A DNA stretch of 64,000 nt from Hemileia vastatrix (lineage: Eukaryota; Basidiomycota; Pucciniomycetes; Pucciniales; Zaghouaniaceae): the NCBI GenBank assembly GCA_030280995.1, contig JASXTE010000005.1:32191501-32255500 (forward strand), read 5' to 3'. The position numbers were made by a program, and so were the translations under genes. This document shows, piece after piece, positions 24,201-35,467 of this stretch. The notes under the pieces were generated by a model. That model worked only from the letters and a program-made list of their open reading frames with translations. It was not told the origin of the DNA and did not search any database. Numbering within the stretch: the first letter of the stretch is position 1; each line of letters opens with the position of its first letter.

Positions 24201-27200
24201 ACACCTCTACTTGTTATTGATAGTGGGAATTTTCCTTAGATTTTTTTTTCTTATTTTATCCCTTTTATTTTACTTTTTTATTGCTCATATTGCTTTGGAT
24301 ATCAATTTTTAATTTTTAAAATAAATAATTTTCATACACTTTCCCTTTTTTAATAATATATGATTAAAGGTGGAACACCACCTGGTATGCATTTTTCACA
24401 CAAGTTATTACTATAGTAATAACGTTAACAATATAATGATGGCAAAAAATTAATCAAATGGTAAATTTAAATGACACAGAAAGATCAAATTCCAGTGGAA
24501 ATGTTTATAAGAAATCCCTTTTGAGTTTAAGAAGATTTGCTGTATGCCTACTCTCAATTATAAAAGTGTCCAGCACAAGTTTGGCCGAACTTGTGCTGGA
24601 CACTTTTGGTTGCATGAAGTCATTTGAGATAAATTCTCTCTATGGCAATAAAAAATGATATTTCACTCAATTATTGAAGTAAAGAATGTTTAATATTGTA
24701 AAATTGTCCCCTGGATGTCTGTCCAAACCTCAGTTCAAAATTTGTTAGCTATACATAAAAGTAAGTTTAGACCAAGTCTTGACCAAGGGGTCCCCAACTG
24801 TCCCAACACCACTTCTGGCTCTTGATAGTAAAAATTTTACTTGTATTTTTTATTTTGTATTTGATCCCATTTATTTTCATTTTACTTTTCTATTACTCTT
24901 TTTAATTTTAAATATCAATTTATTTTTTTAAAAACTAAACATATTCATATTTTTTTAACTTTATATAATAATATTATTAAAGTTGTAACATCATTAATTT
25001 TGCATTTGGCATGCAGGTTTTTGCTATACTAGAAACATTAATAATATATATGGTGACAAAAAATTAATTATAAGATAAATATGAATGATAAAAAAAAGTT
25101 AAAAACCCAATAGAAATGTGAAAAACAAAAAATTGATGTACTAAGAAACACTTCCACCCTAGCTACTCTCCATCATAAAAGTGTCCAGCACAAGTTCGGC
25201 CGAACTTGTGCTGGACACTTTTGTTCAGGTGCAGTCAGATGGGATCGATTCTCTCTGTGGAAATTAAATTAAAAAAAATGCTAAATAATTACATTAGAAG
25301 TAGTTTGGTATGGCTGAATTATCCACCTTGAGTTTTTCCAAACCTCAGGTGAAAAATTTTTTATCTTTAAAAAAAATTAAATTTTATCAAATTTAGCCCT
25401 GATGGCACCCATTTGTTTCAACACCTCTACTGGCTCTTGAAGGCAGGAATTTTTCTTGAATTTTTCTTTTTCATATTTGATCTCTTTTACTTTACTTTTT
25501 TATCACTCATGTTACATTTGGATATTAATTTATAATTTTGGAAAAGAAATCATTTTCATATTTTTTTAACATTTTTTAATAATATTATAAAAGGTGTAAT
25601 ATAACATGGCATGCATTTGGCGCACAAGTTTTTTCTGTACTAATAAAATTAATAAAATTCTAATGAAAAAAATTAATCAGATAATAAAATATGAATAACA
25701 CAGAAAGATCAATTACAATTTGACATGTTTTAAAAAAATAACAGTTGCACTGAAGAAGACCTGCACCCTAGCTACTCTCCATCATAAAATTGTCCAGCAC
25801 AAGTTCGGCCGAACTTGTGCTGGACACTTTTGGTCAGGTGCAGTCAGATGGGATCAATTCTCTCTATGGAAATGAAAAAAAATATTTGATAAGAAACTTC
25901 ACTAGATGTAGTTTGATATAGCTGAATTATCCACCTAGAGTTCATCCAAACCACAGGTACACAATTTTTTATCTTTAAAAAACAATCAATTAAGTACAAT
26001 TTATCCCTGATGGCTCTCATTTGCTTCAACATCTCTACAGGCCTTTGATATTAGCAATAACACATGGGTTTCTTTTTTCATATTTGATTGCTTTAAATTA
26101 ATTTTTTATTCCTCATATTGCTCTTGGATATCAATTAATAAATTTTAAAATAAATTATTTTAATATTTTTATACATTTTTTTTAATAATATTATAAAATG
26201 TGTAACATCACTCAGTATGCATTTGGAACATGATTTTTTGCTATACTTATATAATTAATAATATAATTAAGACAAAAAATTAATCAAACAATATGTATGA
26301 GTGAGGCAAAAAGATAAAATACCAGTAGACATGTTTGTAAGAAATACCAGATGAACTGAAGAAAAATTCTACCCCAGCCGCTCTCCATCATAGAAGTGTC
26401 CAGCACAAGTTCGGCCGAACTTGTGCTGGACACTTTTGGCCATGTGCAGTCAGATGGGATCAATTCTCTGTATGGCAACAAAAAATTATTTTTATCAAAT
26501 TTCACTAGAGGTAGTTTTGTTTAGCTGAATCATCCACCTGCTGTTCTGCCCAATATCAGGTGTATAATTTTTTTATCTTTAAAGAAAAGTTCACTTATTA
26601 CAATTAAGCCCTGATGGCTCCCATTTGCTTTAACACCTCTACTGGCTCTTGATAGCAGGAATTTTACCAGTTTTTTTTCATATTTTAACTCTTTGACTTT
26701 TATTTTACTCTTTTATTCCTCTTTTTACTTTTAAATTTCAATTTAATTTTTGTAAAACTATTCCTTTTTATATTTATTTACATCTATTTTAAAAAATTAT
26801 TGAAGGTATAACTTCACATGGTATGCATTTGGCACACAAGTTTTTGCTATACTAATAACATTAATAATATAATGGTGATAAAATATTAATCGGATGATAA
26901 ATATGAAAGATACAGACTGATCAAATACCAGTAGACATGTTTATGAGAAATACAAGATGAACGAACTGAAGAAAATTTCCACCCAAGCTACTCTCCATCA
27001 TAAAAGTGTCCAGCACAAGTTCGGCCAAACTTGTGCTGGACACTTTTAGTCACGAGCAGTCAGATGGGATCAATTCTCTATATGGCAACAAAAAAACTTT
27101 TTTTATTAAACTTCACTACAAGCAGTTTTGTTTAGCTGAATCATCCACCTGTTGTTCTTCCCAACCTCAGGTGTATAATTTTTTATCTTTAAAAAAAAGG

Positions 27201-29310
27201 TCACTTATTACAATTTAGCCCTGATGGCTCCCATTTTTTTCAACACTTCTACTGGCTCTTGAGAGCAAGAATTTTACTAGTATTTTGTTTTTCATAATTG
27301 ATCTCTTTGAGATTAATTTTACCTTTTTATCCCTCATATTGCTTTTGTATATCAATTTATTTTTTGTAAAACAAATCATTTTCATATTTTTTTTACCTTT
27401 ATTTAATAATATTATAAAGGTGTAACATCACCCGGTATGCATTTGGCACACGAGTTTTTGCTATACTTATAATATTAATAATATAATGGTGACAAAAAAT
27501 TAATCAAATGATATATATGAGTGAGGCACAAAGATCAAGTACCAATGGTCATGTTTATAAGAAATACCAGATTAACTGAAGAAAAATTCTACCCTAGCTA
27601 CTCTCCATCATAAATGTGTCCAGCACAAGTTCGGCCGAACTTGTGCTGGACACTTTTTGTCACATGCAGTCTGGTGTGATCAATACTCTCTCAATCATTG
27701 AACTAGAAGTTGTTTGATATGGCTAAATGGTTATGCTGAAGTTTTTTTAAACCTCAGATTGGCACTTTTTTGTTTTTCAAAAAAGCAATTATAGTCCAAG
27801 TTTAGCCTTACTGGTGGACATTTGCCCCAACATGTCTACTTGCTCTTGATGGCAGTATATTTATTTTAATTTTTTATTTCATATTTGATTCCTTTAATTT
27901 TACCTTTTTATCCCTCATATTGCTTTTGTATATTAATTTATTTTTTGTAAAACAAATCATTTTCATATTTTTTTACCTTTATTTAATAATATTATAAAAG
28001 GTGTAACATCACCCGGTATGCATTTGGCACACGAGTTTTTGCTATACTTATAATATTAATAATATAATGGTGACAATAAATTAATCAAATGATATATATG
28101 AGTGAAGCACAAAGATCAAGTACCAATGGACATGTTTATAAGAAATACCAGATTAACTGAAGAAAAATTCTACCCTAGCTACTCTCCGTCATAAATGTGT
28201 CCAGCACAAGCTCGGCCGAACTTGTACTGGACACTTTTTGTCACATGCAGTATGGTGTGATCAATTCTCTCTCAATCATTGAACTAGAAGTTGTTTGATA
28301 TGGCTAAATGGTTATGCTGAAGTTTTTTTAAACCTCAGATTGGCACTTTTTTGTTTTTCAAAAAAGGAATTATAGTCCAAGTTTAGCCTTGCTGGTGGAC
28401 ATTTGCCCCAACATGTCTACTTGCTCTTGATGGCAGTATATTTATTTTAATTTTTTATTTCATATTTGATTCCTTTAATTTTACCTTTTTATCCCTCATA
28501 TTGCTTTTGTATATTAATTTATTTTTTGTAAAACAAATCATTTTCATATTTTTTTACCTTTATTTAATAATATTATAAAAGGTGTAACATCACCCGGTAT
28601 GCATTTGGCACACGAGTTTTTGCTATACTTATAATATTAAAACATAATGGTGACAAAAAATCAATCAAATGATAAATATCAGTGAGGCACAAAGATCAAA
28701 TACCAGTGGACATGTTTATAAGAAATACCAGATGAACTGAAGAAAAATTCCACCCTAGCTAACCTCCATCATAAAAGTGTCCAGCACAAGTTCAGCCGAA
28801 CTTGTGCTGGACACTTTTGGTCACATGCAGTCTGATGTGATCAATTCTCTCTATTGCAATTAAGATGAATTTTTCTTCAATAATTGCACTAGAAGTTGTT
28901 TGATATGGCAAAATTGTCATCCTGAAGTTTTGTAAAGCTCCAGTTGATTTTTTTTTATTTTTACAAAAAAGAAATTATAGTCCAAGTTTAGTGCCACTGG
29001 TGGGCGTTCACCCCATCATGTCTACTTGCTCTTGATGGGAGGAATTTCACTTTAATTTTTTATTTCATATTTGATCCCTTTAATTTTACCTTTTTATCCC
29101 TCATATTGCTTTTGGATATCAATTTATTTTTTGTAAAACAAATCATTTTCATATTTTTTTACCTTTATTTAATAATATTATAAAAGGTGTAACATCACCC
29201 GGCATGCATTTGGCACACAGGTTTTTGCTATACTTATAATATTAATAACATAATGGTGACAAAAATCAATCAAATGATAAATATGAGTGAGGCACAAAGG
29301 TCAAATACCA
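21240..29310. repeat. tandem array of about 610-bp units, each with a 46-bp palindrome
   Basis: Thirteen palindromes start at 21625, 22231, 22734, 23346, 23956, 24562, 25177, 25786, 26392, 27002, 27612, 28193 and 28773, so the period is 603-615 bp, apart from one of 503 and two of 580. Each arm reads AAAAGTGTCCAGCACAAGTT and the centre is CGGCCG. The copy at 25177 is perfect over 46 bp and others have one to a few mismatches. Each unit also has a weaker palindrome about 140 bp downstream, a poly-T-rich stretch, and the block TGCATTTGGCACACGAGTTTTTGCTATAC without coding capacity. The units at 27430-28600 are almost identical, pointing to recent amplification at the right side. Confidence 0.9.
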
Positions 29311-30629
29311 ATTAATCAATAGTTCTTTTTAATATTATAAATTTTTTGATTAAATAAAATGGTAATAATGAATTATATTTTTCATCCACAATTCCACTCT
29401 AATGATTCCCACTTCACAAAAAGGGTTCACTTGGTCCTTTCTTTACTGCTTGTTCATATATTTTATTGCCCACAGTACTACAATTTTTTGTAGTGATTAT
29501 CCCACATCTGATTCAGGAATATTTTTAAACAATATAAGTTTTTTTTACAAAAGACCTTATCATATCCAATATCCCACAAAAAATACATCCTGTTTTTGTA
29601 TTAAAGCCCGTTAATTATTAAGAAATTGTTAAAATAATTAGATTAGACCCTGGCACAGCTAGATCCATACCAACCGACCTAAAGTCTTTTCAATATTGAA
29701 AACAATTAAATAAAATTATGATATCATACTAAATTATGGGCGCCATCCATAATTCAGCACTTCTCATTTGCTCTGCTACAAAATGAGTGCATGTAGCATT
29801 TTTCTAACGTCGGACTGTTTTTCTTCCTTCCCTCACACCTTTAGTCCAGAATGAAAATTTAGTATGAGTTTTGGTCAAAATGGTTTGCCAGTGTTATCTG
29901 TATGCAATATGAATTCATATTGCATATTTCTATTTATGCATAAAATATACTCGTTAAGCATCATTTTTTTGCATTTTTCAATCATTATGCATATTTATGC
30001 ATATTCATATGCATATTCATTATACAGATTTATATGCATATTAATATATTTTATTCATATACGTATACCCACCTTTTTTTTGCATATTCAATATGCATAT
30101 TTTTAATGCATATTCAATATGCTTATTTTTATGCACATTTTATGCATATTTTTATGCATAATCACTATGCATATTTTTATGCATAATCACTATGCATATT
30201 TTTATGCATAATCACTATGCATATTTTTTATGCATATTTTTATGCATATTTTTTATGCATATTTATTCTTCATAGTCATTATGCATACACTTTGGATAGG
30301 CAATTCACATCAATTTTTAGCATGCAATAAGTATCCACCATGCAAATTCAAATGCATATGCATCTATATCATACACGCAACATATATTCAAGTTTAATAT
30401 TTGAATATTAAGGTATGCTAAGTGATGTTGTTCAACCATTTGCCAAACCTGAGATTAACTGATGTTCAATGTGGTTCTTAAGCTCTGCTCAAGGAGGGAT
30501 TGTTCTGGATTCAATCTGTGACAGTTTATTTTTTCAATGTTTTTTCATCAGATTTAAAAACATCTTTCTGACAGTTTCAGGATGGTTTCCCAACAGTTTC
30601 CTGACAAATTCCTAATAGTTTCAAAAAGA
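29311..30629. repeat. right arm of the nested element with ATGCAT-rich tract
   Basis: 29864-30300 is full of ATGCAT palindromes. At 30140-30230 a 25-bp unit (TATGCATAATCACTATGCAT core) is repeated three times. 29466-29486 has a small inverted repeat (ACTACAAT/TTGTAGT). Near the end (30520-30620), short motifs like CCCAACAGTTTCC repeat, as in the arm at 58660-58720. No gene is seen. Confidence 0.7.
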
Positions 30630-30668
30630 GGGAACTGCTTTCAGTTCACCCCCAGATTTCCCGTGGTG
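30630..30668 (-). repeat. right TIR and subterminal hairpin of the nested element
   Basis: The TIR covers 30645-30668 (ends CCCGTGGTG). Just inside, GAACTG-CTTT-CAGTTC forms a hairpin that overlaps the TIR, the counterpart of the hairpin at the left end. Confidence 0.8.
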
Positions 30669-30684
30669 AAAGGGAAAACTGACC

Positions 30685-32373
30685 CTAATTCATCCTTTCC
30701 AGAACAGACTCCATAACATTAGATTGGACTGAAACTACTGGCCTCTCAAAGTGAGACCTTGGCTTCACTACCTTGGTCCTAGAAATCTCCTGAGGACCAA
30801 AACCACCAAAAGAATTACCATCAACAGGAATCCAACCAGATCCCTCACCAGCACCTTTAACTCCAGCCGGCTTTGGAAATGAAGCTAAAGGGACATCCTC
30901 CTCAGAGCCAGAATCAACATCCATAGGCATTGGCTCATCATTCATGTCCAATGCACCAAAAATAGAGGGGCGCATATCAGAAATCCCCTTCTGCATCTTG
31001 TACAGCTCCTCTTTTCTGCACTTCCTCCTAGCTGCACTCAGCTTAGGGTCAACCTTAAAAGCCTTAGGCTTTGGTTGGGCCTGAGAACTGCTCTTATGCC
31101 TTCCCACCTTTCCTGCTTCCACATCATAGACACCAGCCAAGCATTCACCGCTTGACTGCCCACCACAAGAATACAACTCCAATCCACCAAAAGAAGTAGA
31201 AAAAGAGACCTTATTAACCTCCTTCCCTTTTCCCTTGACATCATCATCTGCCTTAGCAGAAGACTTCCCCTGATCAGGGATATCCTCAAACCTTGGCCTC
31301 CTCTGATTGAGACCATTCCTTCTCCTGACCAAATCAACAGGAGCCTGCCCCTCACTGGGCTTTACAAATGAACCACCAGGGAACTTGAACAACCTGCTGT
31401 CAAACTCCACCTTTCCTTCTGACACATCTATGTTCAGAGCCCAACAATCATTGGACTTGTGCCCCCTCCTGCTGAAATAAGAGCAGACCCAAGGATCACT
31501 CCTATCAGCCCTCCTATCAAAATCTCTAGGCTGAGAAGGAGCCCTGTTGGCCTTCTTAGCCTCCTGAACAAAAATATGTAGCTGTTTTGTCAGATCAGAA
31601 AACTGTTCCACAACTGGGTCCCTCTCCTGTTTGGGAACCTCCACCATATTCTTCTCCCCCTTCTTCACTCTATTCTCCTCTTCAGCCAAAGCCTCACTGA
31701 CTTTGCTGACATATTTGGCACACCCCTCCTGATAGGTGTCCACAGCCAATAACTTCAAATGGGCCTCCACAGCCTCCTTCACCTTGTCCAAGGCAGGCAA
31801 CTTCTGGTCACCATTGGAAAGAGTCTTCATCAAGTCCTTCCTTGACAGCTCCTTCAACACATCCATCCTGAAAACTATCGCCAGGGCAAACCAAAAAACA
31901 TCCTTGGAAGCATTTTCATGTGCCAGCTCCTCCACTTCCACCAAATATTATACCACAGGATCAAACTGGAGCAGGAAATTCCTGTAACTGAGTAAGTTAC
32001 CAACACCACCATAAGACTTTCATTCACGGAATTTTTTTTTCAGATCCACCATAGTGAGCCTGACACCCCATCTATCCACCATCTCCCTACACAACAACTT
32101 CCAGTCTCTCTTCTTGTAGCCAGACATGGCCACAACCTCCTTCTCCACTTCCCTATTAACAATGAAGAAAATGATCTTCTTCACCATGTCCAGATAAGAA
32201 GCACCATCCACACCAGCAGCAGTTACATATTTTTCCAAAAACCACTTCACATATTCCCCATTAAACTTGGTACCATACCAAGTTTTAATCCTCACACACT
32301 CCCTAACCATCACAGCAGGAGGACCTTCCCCCCCACTGAAAGTCACCACAGGAATAGAAGAACCAGAAGCCAT
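30685..32373 (-). pseudogene. GyA gag
   Basis: The gag starts at 32373 (MASGSSIPVVTFSGGEGPP), shortly after the 5' LTR, and runs in one frame to the TAG at 30685-30687, interrupted by two stops between 31945 and 32022. It has capsid-like helices (YGTKFNGEYVKWFLEKYV; YLDMVKKIIFFI), then a basic/acidic linker, and a retroviral-type zinc knuckle in which C-X2-C-X4-H-X4-C appears as CSYFSRRGHKSNDC, so the second Cys is Phe. The protein would package element RNA. After the TAG the frame continues toward protease, but the nested transposon intervenes at 30668. The overlapping plus-strand frames are shadows. Confidence 0.85.
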
Positions 32374-32444
32374 TCTTCCAGACCAAAATCACCAAAAAAG
32401 GCCAACCAAAGAAAACAGAGATTCCAAAGAACTAGCAGGTCCTA

Positions 32445-32461
32445 CCCCACGTTGGGCCCCA
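32445..32461 (-). promoter_or_regulatory. candidate primer-binding site of GyA
   Basis: On the minus strand TGGGGCCCAACGTGGGG lies four bases inside the 5' LTR. TGG at its start would pair with the CCA end of a tRNA. The tRNA is not identified. Confidence 0.55.
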
Positions 32462-32465
32462 GAAA

Positions 32466-33565
32466 TGTAGACAATCCTATAGTATTAGCTATAGGCCTTG
32501 ACCAAGGGAGTTAAAGTAAAAACCCAGAGAGAAAAAGTCCTGTCCCTTTAGAAAAATAAAGTGAGATTCACCTGCTACAGTAAATTGGTTCCTGTTGCTA
32601 AAGCCTCTTTTCCAACACACTTGACTGCCTGATCAGTTAAGAATGTAGTATCCAGACAGACTACCAAACCAAAGAACTGAAATGTAGACCAATGTCCACA
32701 CCAGAGAAAGAAATGATACTTGATGTAGGTTAAAAATCCACACCAGAGACAGCAATAATACTTGATATAGCTTGCAAGACTACACCAGAGAAACCAGTTG
32801 CTAAGTTAAATTAAATGAAGAACTCACCTTGCAACAAGCACAGCCGATTGAGGCCAGAAAACAGTGAAAACTGAGTGAGGAACAAGGATATCACCTCTGT
32901 ATGGTTGTATGATAATTAAAGTTGCCCCGAACTGTCTTAATCACTATATACACACAGACCACTATCTAAGAGCCCATGCACAGCAACAAATGTGGTGCTT
33001 CTCAGCGCCAAATTGCATAAAACCCCTCTAGAAACGCTTCCCAGCCTTCTATCACCAAGGCGGGAAGTCTTCCCAATGTCAGGAGGCCGGCCTGCAGCGT
33101 CCAGACCACCCTGAAGCCAGAAAACCACCGAAAACCTCCAAAAATACCCAAAATACTTAGAAAAATCTACTACAACTACCAGAGCCTTTTAAACACATAA
33201 TTAGTCTATAAAAACTTTGAGACATGAAATGTAGAGAAACATTAGCCCATTCTAATGGTACTAAGCACTTAACCCTAAGACTTAAGGTTAGCCTGTAAAA
33301 CACAAAAAGCAAAATTAAACAGCTATATTTTAAAATGAAAAATGAGAAATAATCACTTAAATACTTAAATCTGAAAAATTTCATCAAGACATAAAATATA
33401 GAGAAAACCTGGGGCTATCCAATGATAGTACCCACATCCCTTACATCCCAATATTTGCCAAAAAATTCCAGAAAAACACCCAATTATTAAATAATGCCAT
33501 TAATGACATATCAAAACAACACCAAATAGACCAAAAAAGGGCTCCACCAATGTTGGAAGATCACA
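32466..33565 (-). repeat. GyA 5' LTR
   Basis: This 1,100-bp repeat (TGTAGACAATCC...GAAGATCACA on the plus strand) matches 9548-10624 along its length. The primer site and gag lie on its left, so it is the 5' LTR of a minus-strand element. It abuts a 5'-truncated oxygenase frame on the right. The flank AAGGA differs from the flank of the other LTR. Confidence 0.9.
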
Positions 33566-34225
33566 AAGGATTAATATAAAAAAAGAATGAAAAGGATTGC
33601 AATGTACTTTGTATTTTTTTTAAAAAAAATATCAAATGTAAAGTACAACGAGGAAACTAATCTTTGTGCAAAACTTGGTATTCCTAGATTTTCAAAAGTT
33701 TCTAGTGAAGAAGAGGGTGTACTGTTTGCTAGTAATTTAACTTGGACTTCTGGAGCAAATTGCAATGATTTCTCCAATGAGTTTCATCTTGATAAGGATG
33801 CAAGTGAGTATACTTTAGGAATATTTTTTCCAAAAGATACAGAATACAATACCATTTATATGAAGTACGATATGACCCAACCACTACAAACAGGTGAAGA
33901 ACTTATGTTTCCCAAAATTTGAGGTAAATTCAACTTTGAAGCAACAAATGCAATAATAGTGAAATTATGGCCTGCCAATCAACTGAGGCATTTTACCTCA
34001 AGATTTCACAAAATTCCTGGCTTAACGAGGATAGGTTCTTCTATTCAAATCAGCACTAGACAATTTCATGCTATAGAAAAGCCTAATGTTTTTGATATTG
34101 ATATTTCAGAATACTTGCAAATTAAAGAAGAAAATTATAGGTTTGAATATTTGATTAGTGCTTTGAGAGATTTTTTGAAAAGAGATGACTTAATAGAGGA
34201 AGAAATAAAATCAGAAAAATATTAA
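33566..34225 (+). pseudogene. Tet/JBP-like 2OG-Fe(II) oxygenase, 5' truncated
   Basis: Two frames in the same phase (33587-33922 and 33959-34225, separated by a TGA at 33920) show the C-terminal part of the Tet-like oxygenase expanded in rusts and other basidiomycetes. Visible parts are LGIPRFS, the iron-binding His-X-Asp in EFHLDKDASEYTLGIFF (H67, D69 counted from 33587), EELMFPKI, then W-PANQLRHFTSRF with the distal His and TRIGSSIQI with the Arg expected to bind 2-oxoglutarate. Family enzymes oxidise 5-methylcytosine or thymine in DNA, and in fungi many copies ride on DNA transposons. The N-terminus is missing because the GyA LTR abuts it. All key residues persist, so the loss seems recent. 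Confidence 0.75.
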
Positions 34226-35467
34226 TTATCTAATGTTAAGACAAATCTAAAAGACTTAAATATTTAAATATTAAAAGTTTATATCATATATACACAACTT
34301 AATGTGAAATTAAACATGATAAATACTGGGAGTAGCTGTAACATTTTCAGTTGTGATGATTACAGTATTATCTATTTTCTTTATTTGTGAAATAGAATAA
34401 TTATTTTTTCATTATATTATAAGAAAATTTGATTTACTTTTGAGGAAATATATAAGTTGTGAAATGTTTATATGTCATTTTTATTAAATTGGTAGCAAAG
34501 GTTCTAAAATAAAAAAACCATAATAAAGAATTTGAAATATATTAGCCATAAAAATGTGCTTTTAATGCTACCAAATTAAATCTATAGTATTTTAGGTCAA
34601 GAAGGCTTATTAATAAAAAAGTTAATAATAAAGAGTTGATGAAAGAATTTCAAATCAATAATAGATTAAATTGAATTTTATAAAAATACACTCATTTAAT
34701 TATTTAAATTGTTCTACTTCTGATTAAAAATGTTAAAATCAATATAAAAGTTTATAAAAGTTAATAGATTATTTAATATTGAAGGTTAAGTAACAAAACT
34801 AGAGCAGTTATCATATTTTTATATAAACAATAAAATATTAAAGAATTTAATACAAGTATTTGAAATCATATAAGTAGATTTTAAATTCTTTGTTATTGCT
34901 GGACTTACAATAATTTTTTTTAATAATTAATTTAGAAAATCATGTCAAAGGTTTCTTAATAAATTTCAAAGATGGTCACATGTTTGACGTATTTGAAGGA
35001 AAATAACTTGAATTATACAAGATAAATCATATACAAAAAACTTTATCTTTTTACATGTTGGAATATTAATTTATTTAAAGGCTATGTTTAGCAAAAAAAG
35101 GTGATACTGGCTGAATGGAGCTCCAGGGATTAAGAAAATCTGAATAAATAGCCCTAGCAATTCCTGCAGGACTTTGGGTATCAAATATTAAAGGAAATGG
35201 ATTACACTTACCTATAAAAGGTTTTATTAATGTTAAAATATAGTTATTTAAATTTTTTCAAATTATTTCTTCCATCAAATGATTTTTTTTTTCATGTAAA
35301 TTAAGAAACTTAACTTCTGATATCACCTCCAAGCAGTCAGCTTCTGAAGCCAATCTATGATCTTGAGAGCTCAGAAATAAACCACAGACACCATTGATTA
35401 TATAGAATGTGAAACATTGATATAAGTGGTGGGAGTATTCAGAATAAATCTTGTTTAGTGCAGCCTT
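34226..35467. other. AT-rich interval without a gene
   Basis: Strongly AT-rich, and I see no coding signal. 35100-35180 is slightly more GC-rich and contains CCCTAGCAATTCCTG, faintly like the subterminal motif of the CACTA termini but without a terminal repeat. Confidence 0.5.

Larger units (their letters stand above)
19636..30668. mobile_element. 11,033-bp non-autonomous CACTA-like DNA transposon nested in GyA
   Basis: It starts CACCACGGGAAATCTAGG and ends in the inverted counterpart. The 24-bp terminal inverted repeats differ at one position. AAA flanks both sides, fitting the 3-bp target duplication of EnSpm/CACTA elements, and CACCA is close to the CACTA consensus. Leaving out the element and one AAA restores frame continuity between GyA gag and protease, independent support for the boundaries. 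No transposase is visible inside. The interior is an array of palindrome-bearing repeats and AT-rich arms, so it must have been moved by an enzyme encoded elsewhere, perhaps a relative of the transposase at 49887-53263. Orientation cannot be assigned. Confidence 0.8.
9548..33565 (-). mobile_element. GyA: large Ty3/Gypsy element split by a nested DNA transposon
   Basis: Minus-strand order: 5' LTR (32466-33565), primer site, gag (30685-32373), protease, RT, RNase H, integrase (14670-19635), a 4-kb region with two opposite-strand genes (10706-13483), polypurine tract and 3' LTR (9548-10624). An 11,033-bp insertion (19636-30668) separates gag from protease. Leaving it and one AAA out puts both in the same frame with only a TAG between them. 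Without the insert the element would be about 13 kb, long for Gypsy because of the antisense region. The outer 5-bp flanks (TACTT left, AAGGA right) do not match, so the two ends may come from different insertions joined by recombination. Many stops and lost catalytic residues show that it is inactive. Confidence 0.8.

Noticed and set aside
21240..29310. CRISPR-like array of palindromic repeats
   Set aside because: The period is about 600 bp, the intervening sequences are themselves repeats of each other, and there are no cas genes. The context is eukaryotic.
31736..31987. Plus-strand ORF within GyA gag
   Set aside because: Shadow of the gag frame. No TATA, intron or cysteine pattern as in the true antisense genes.
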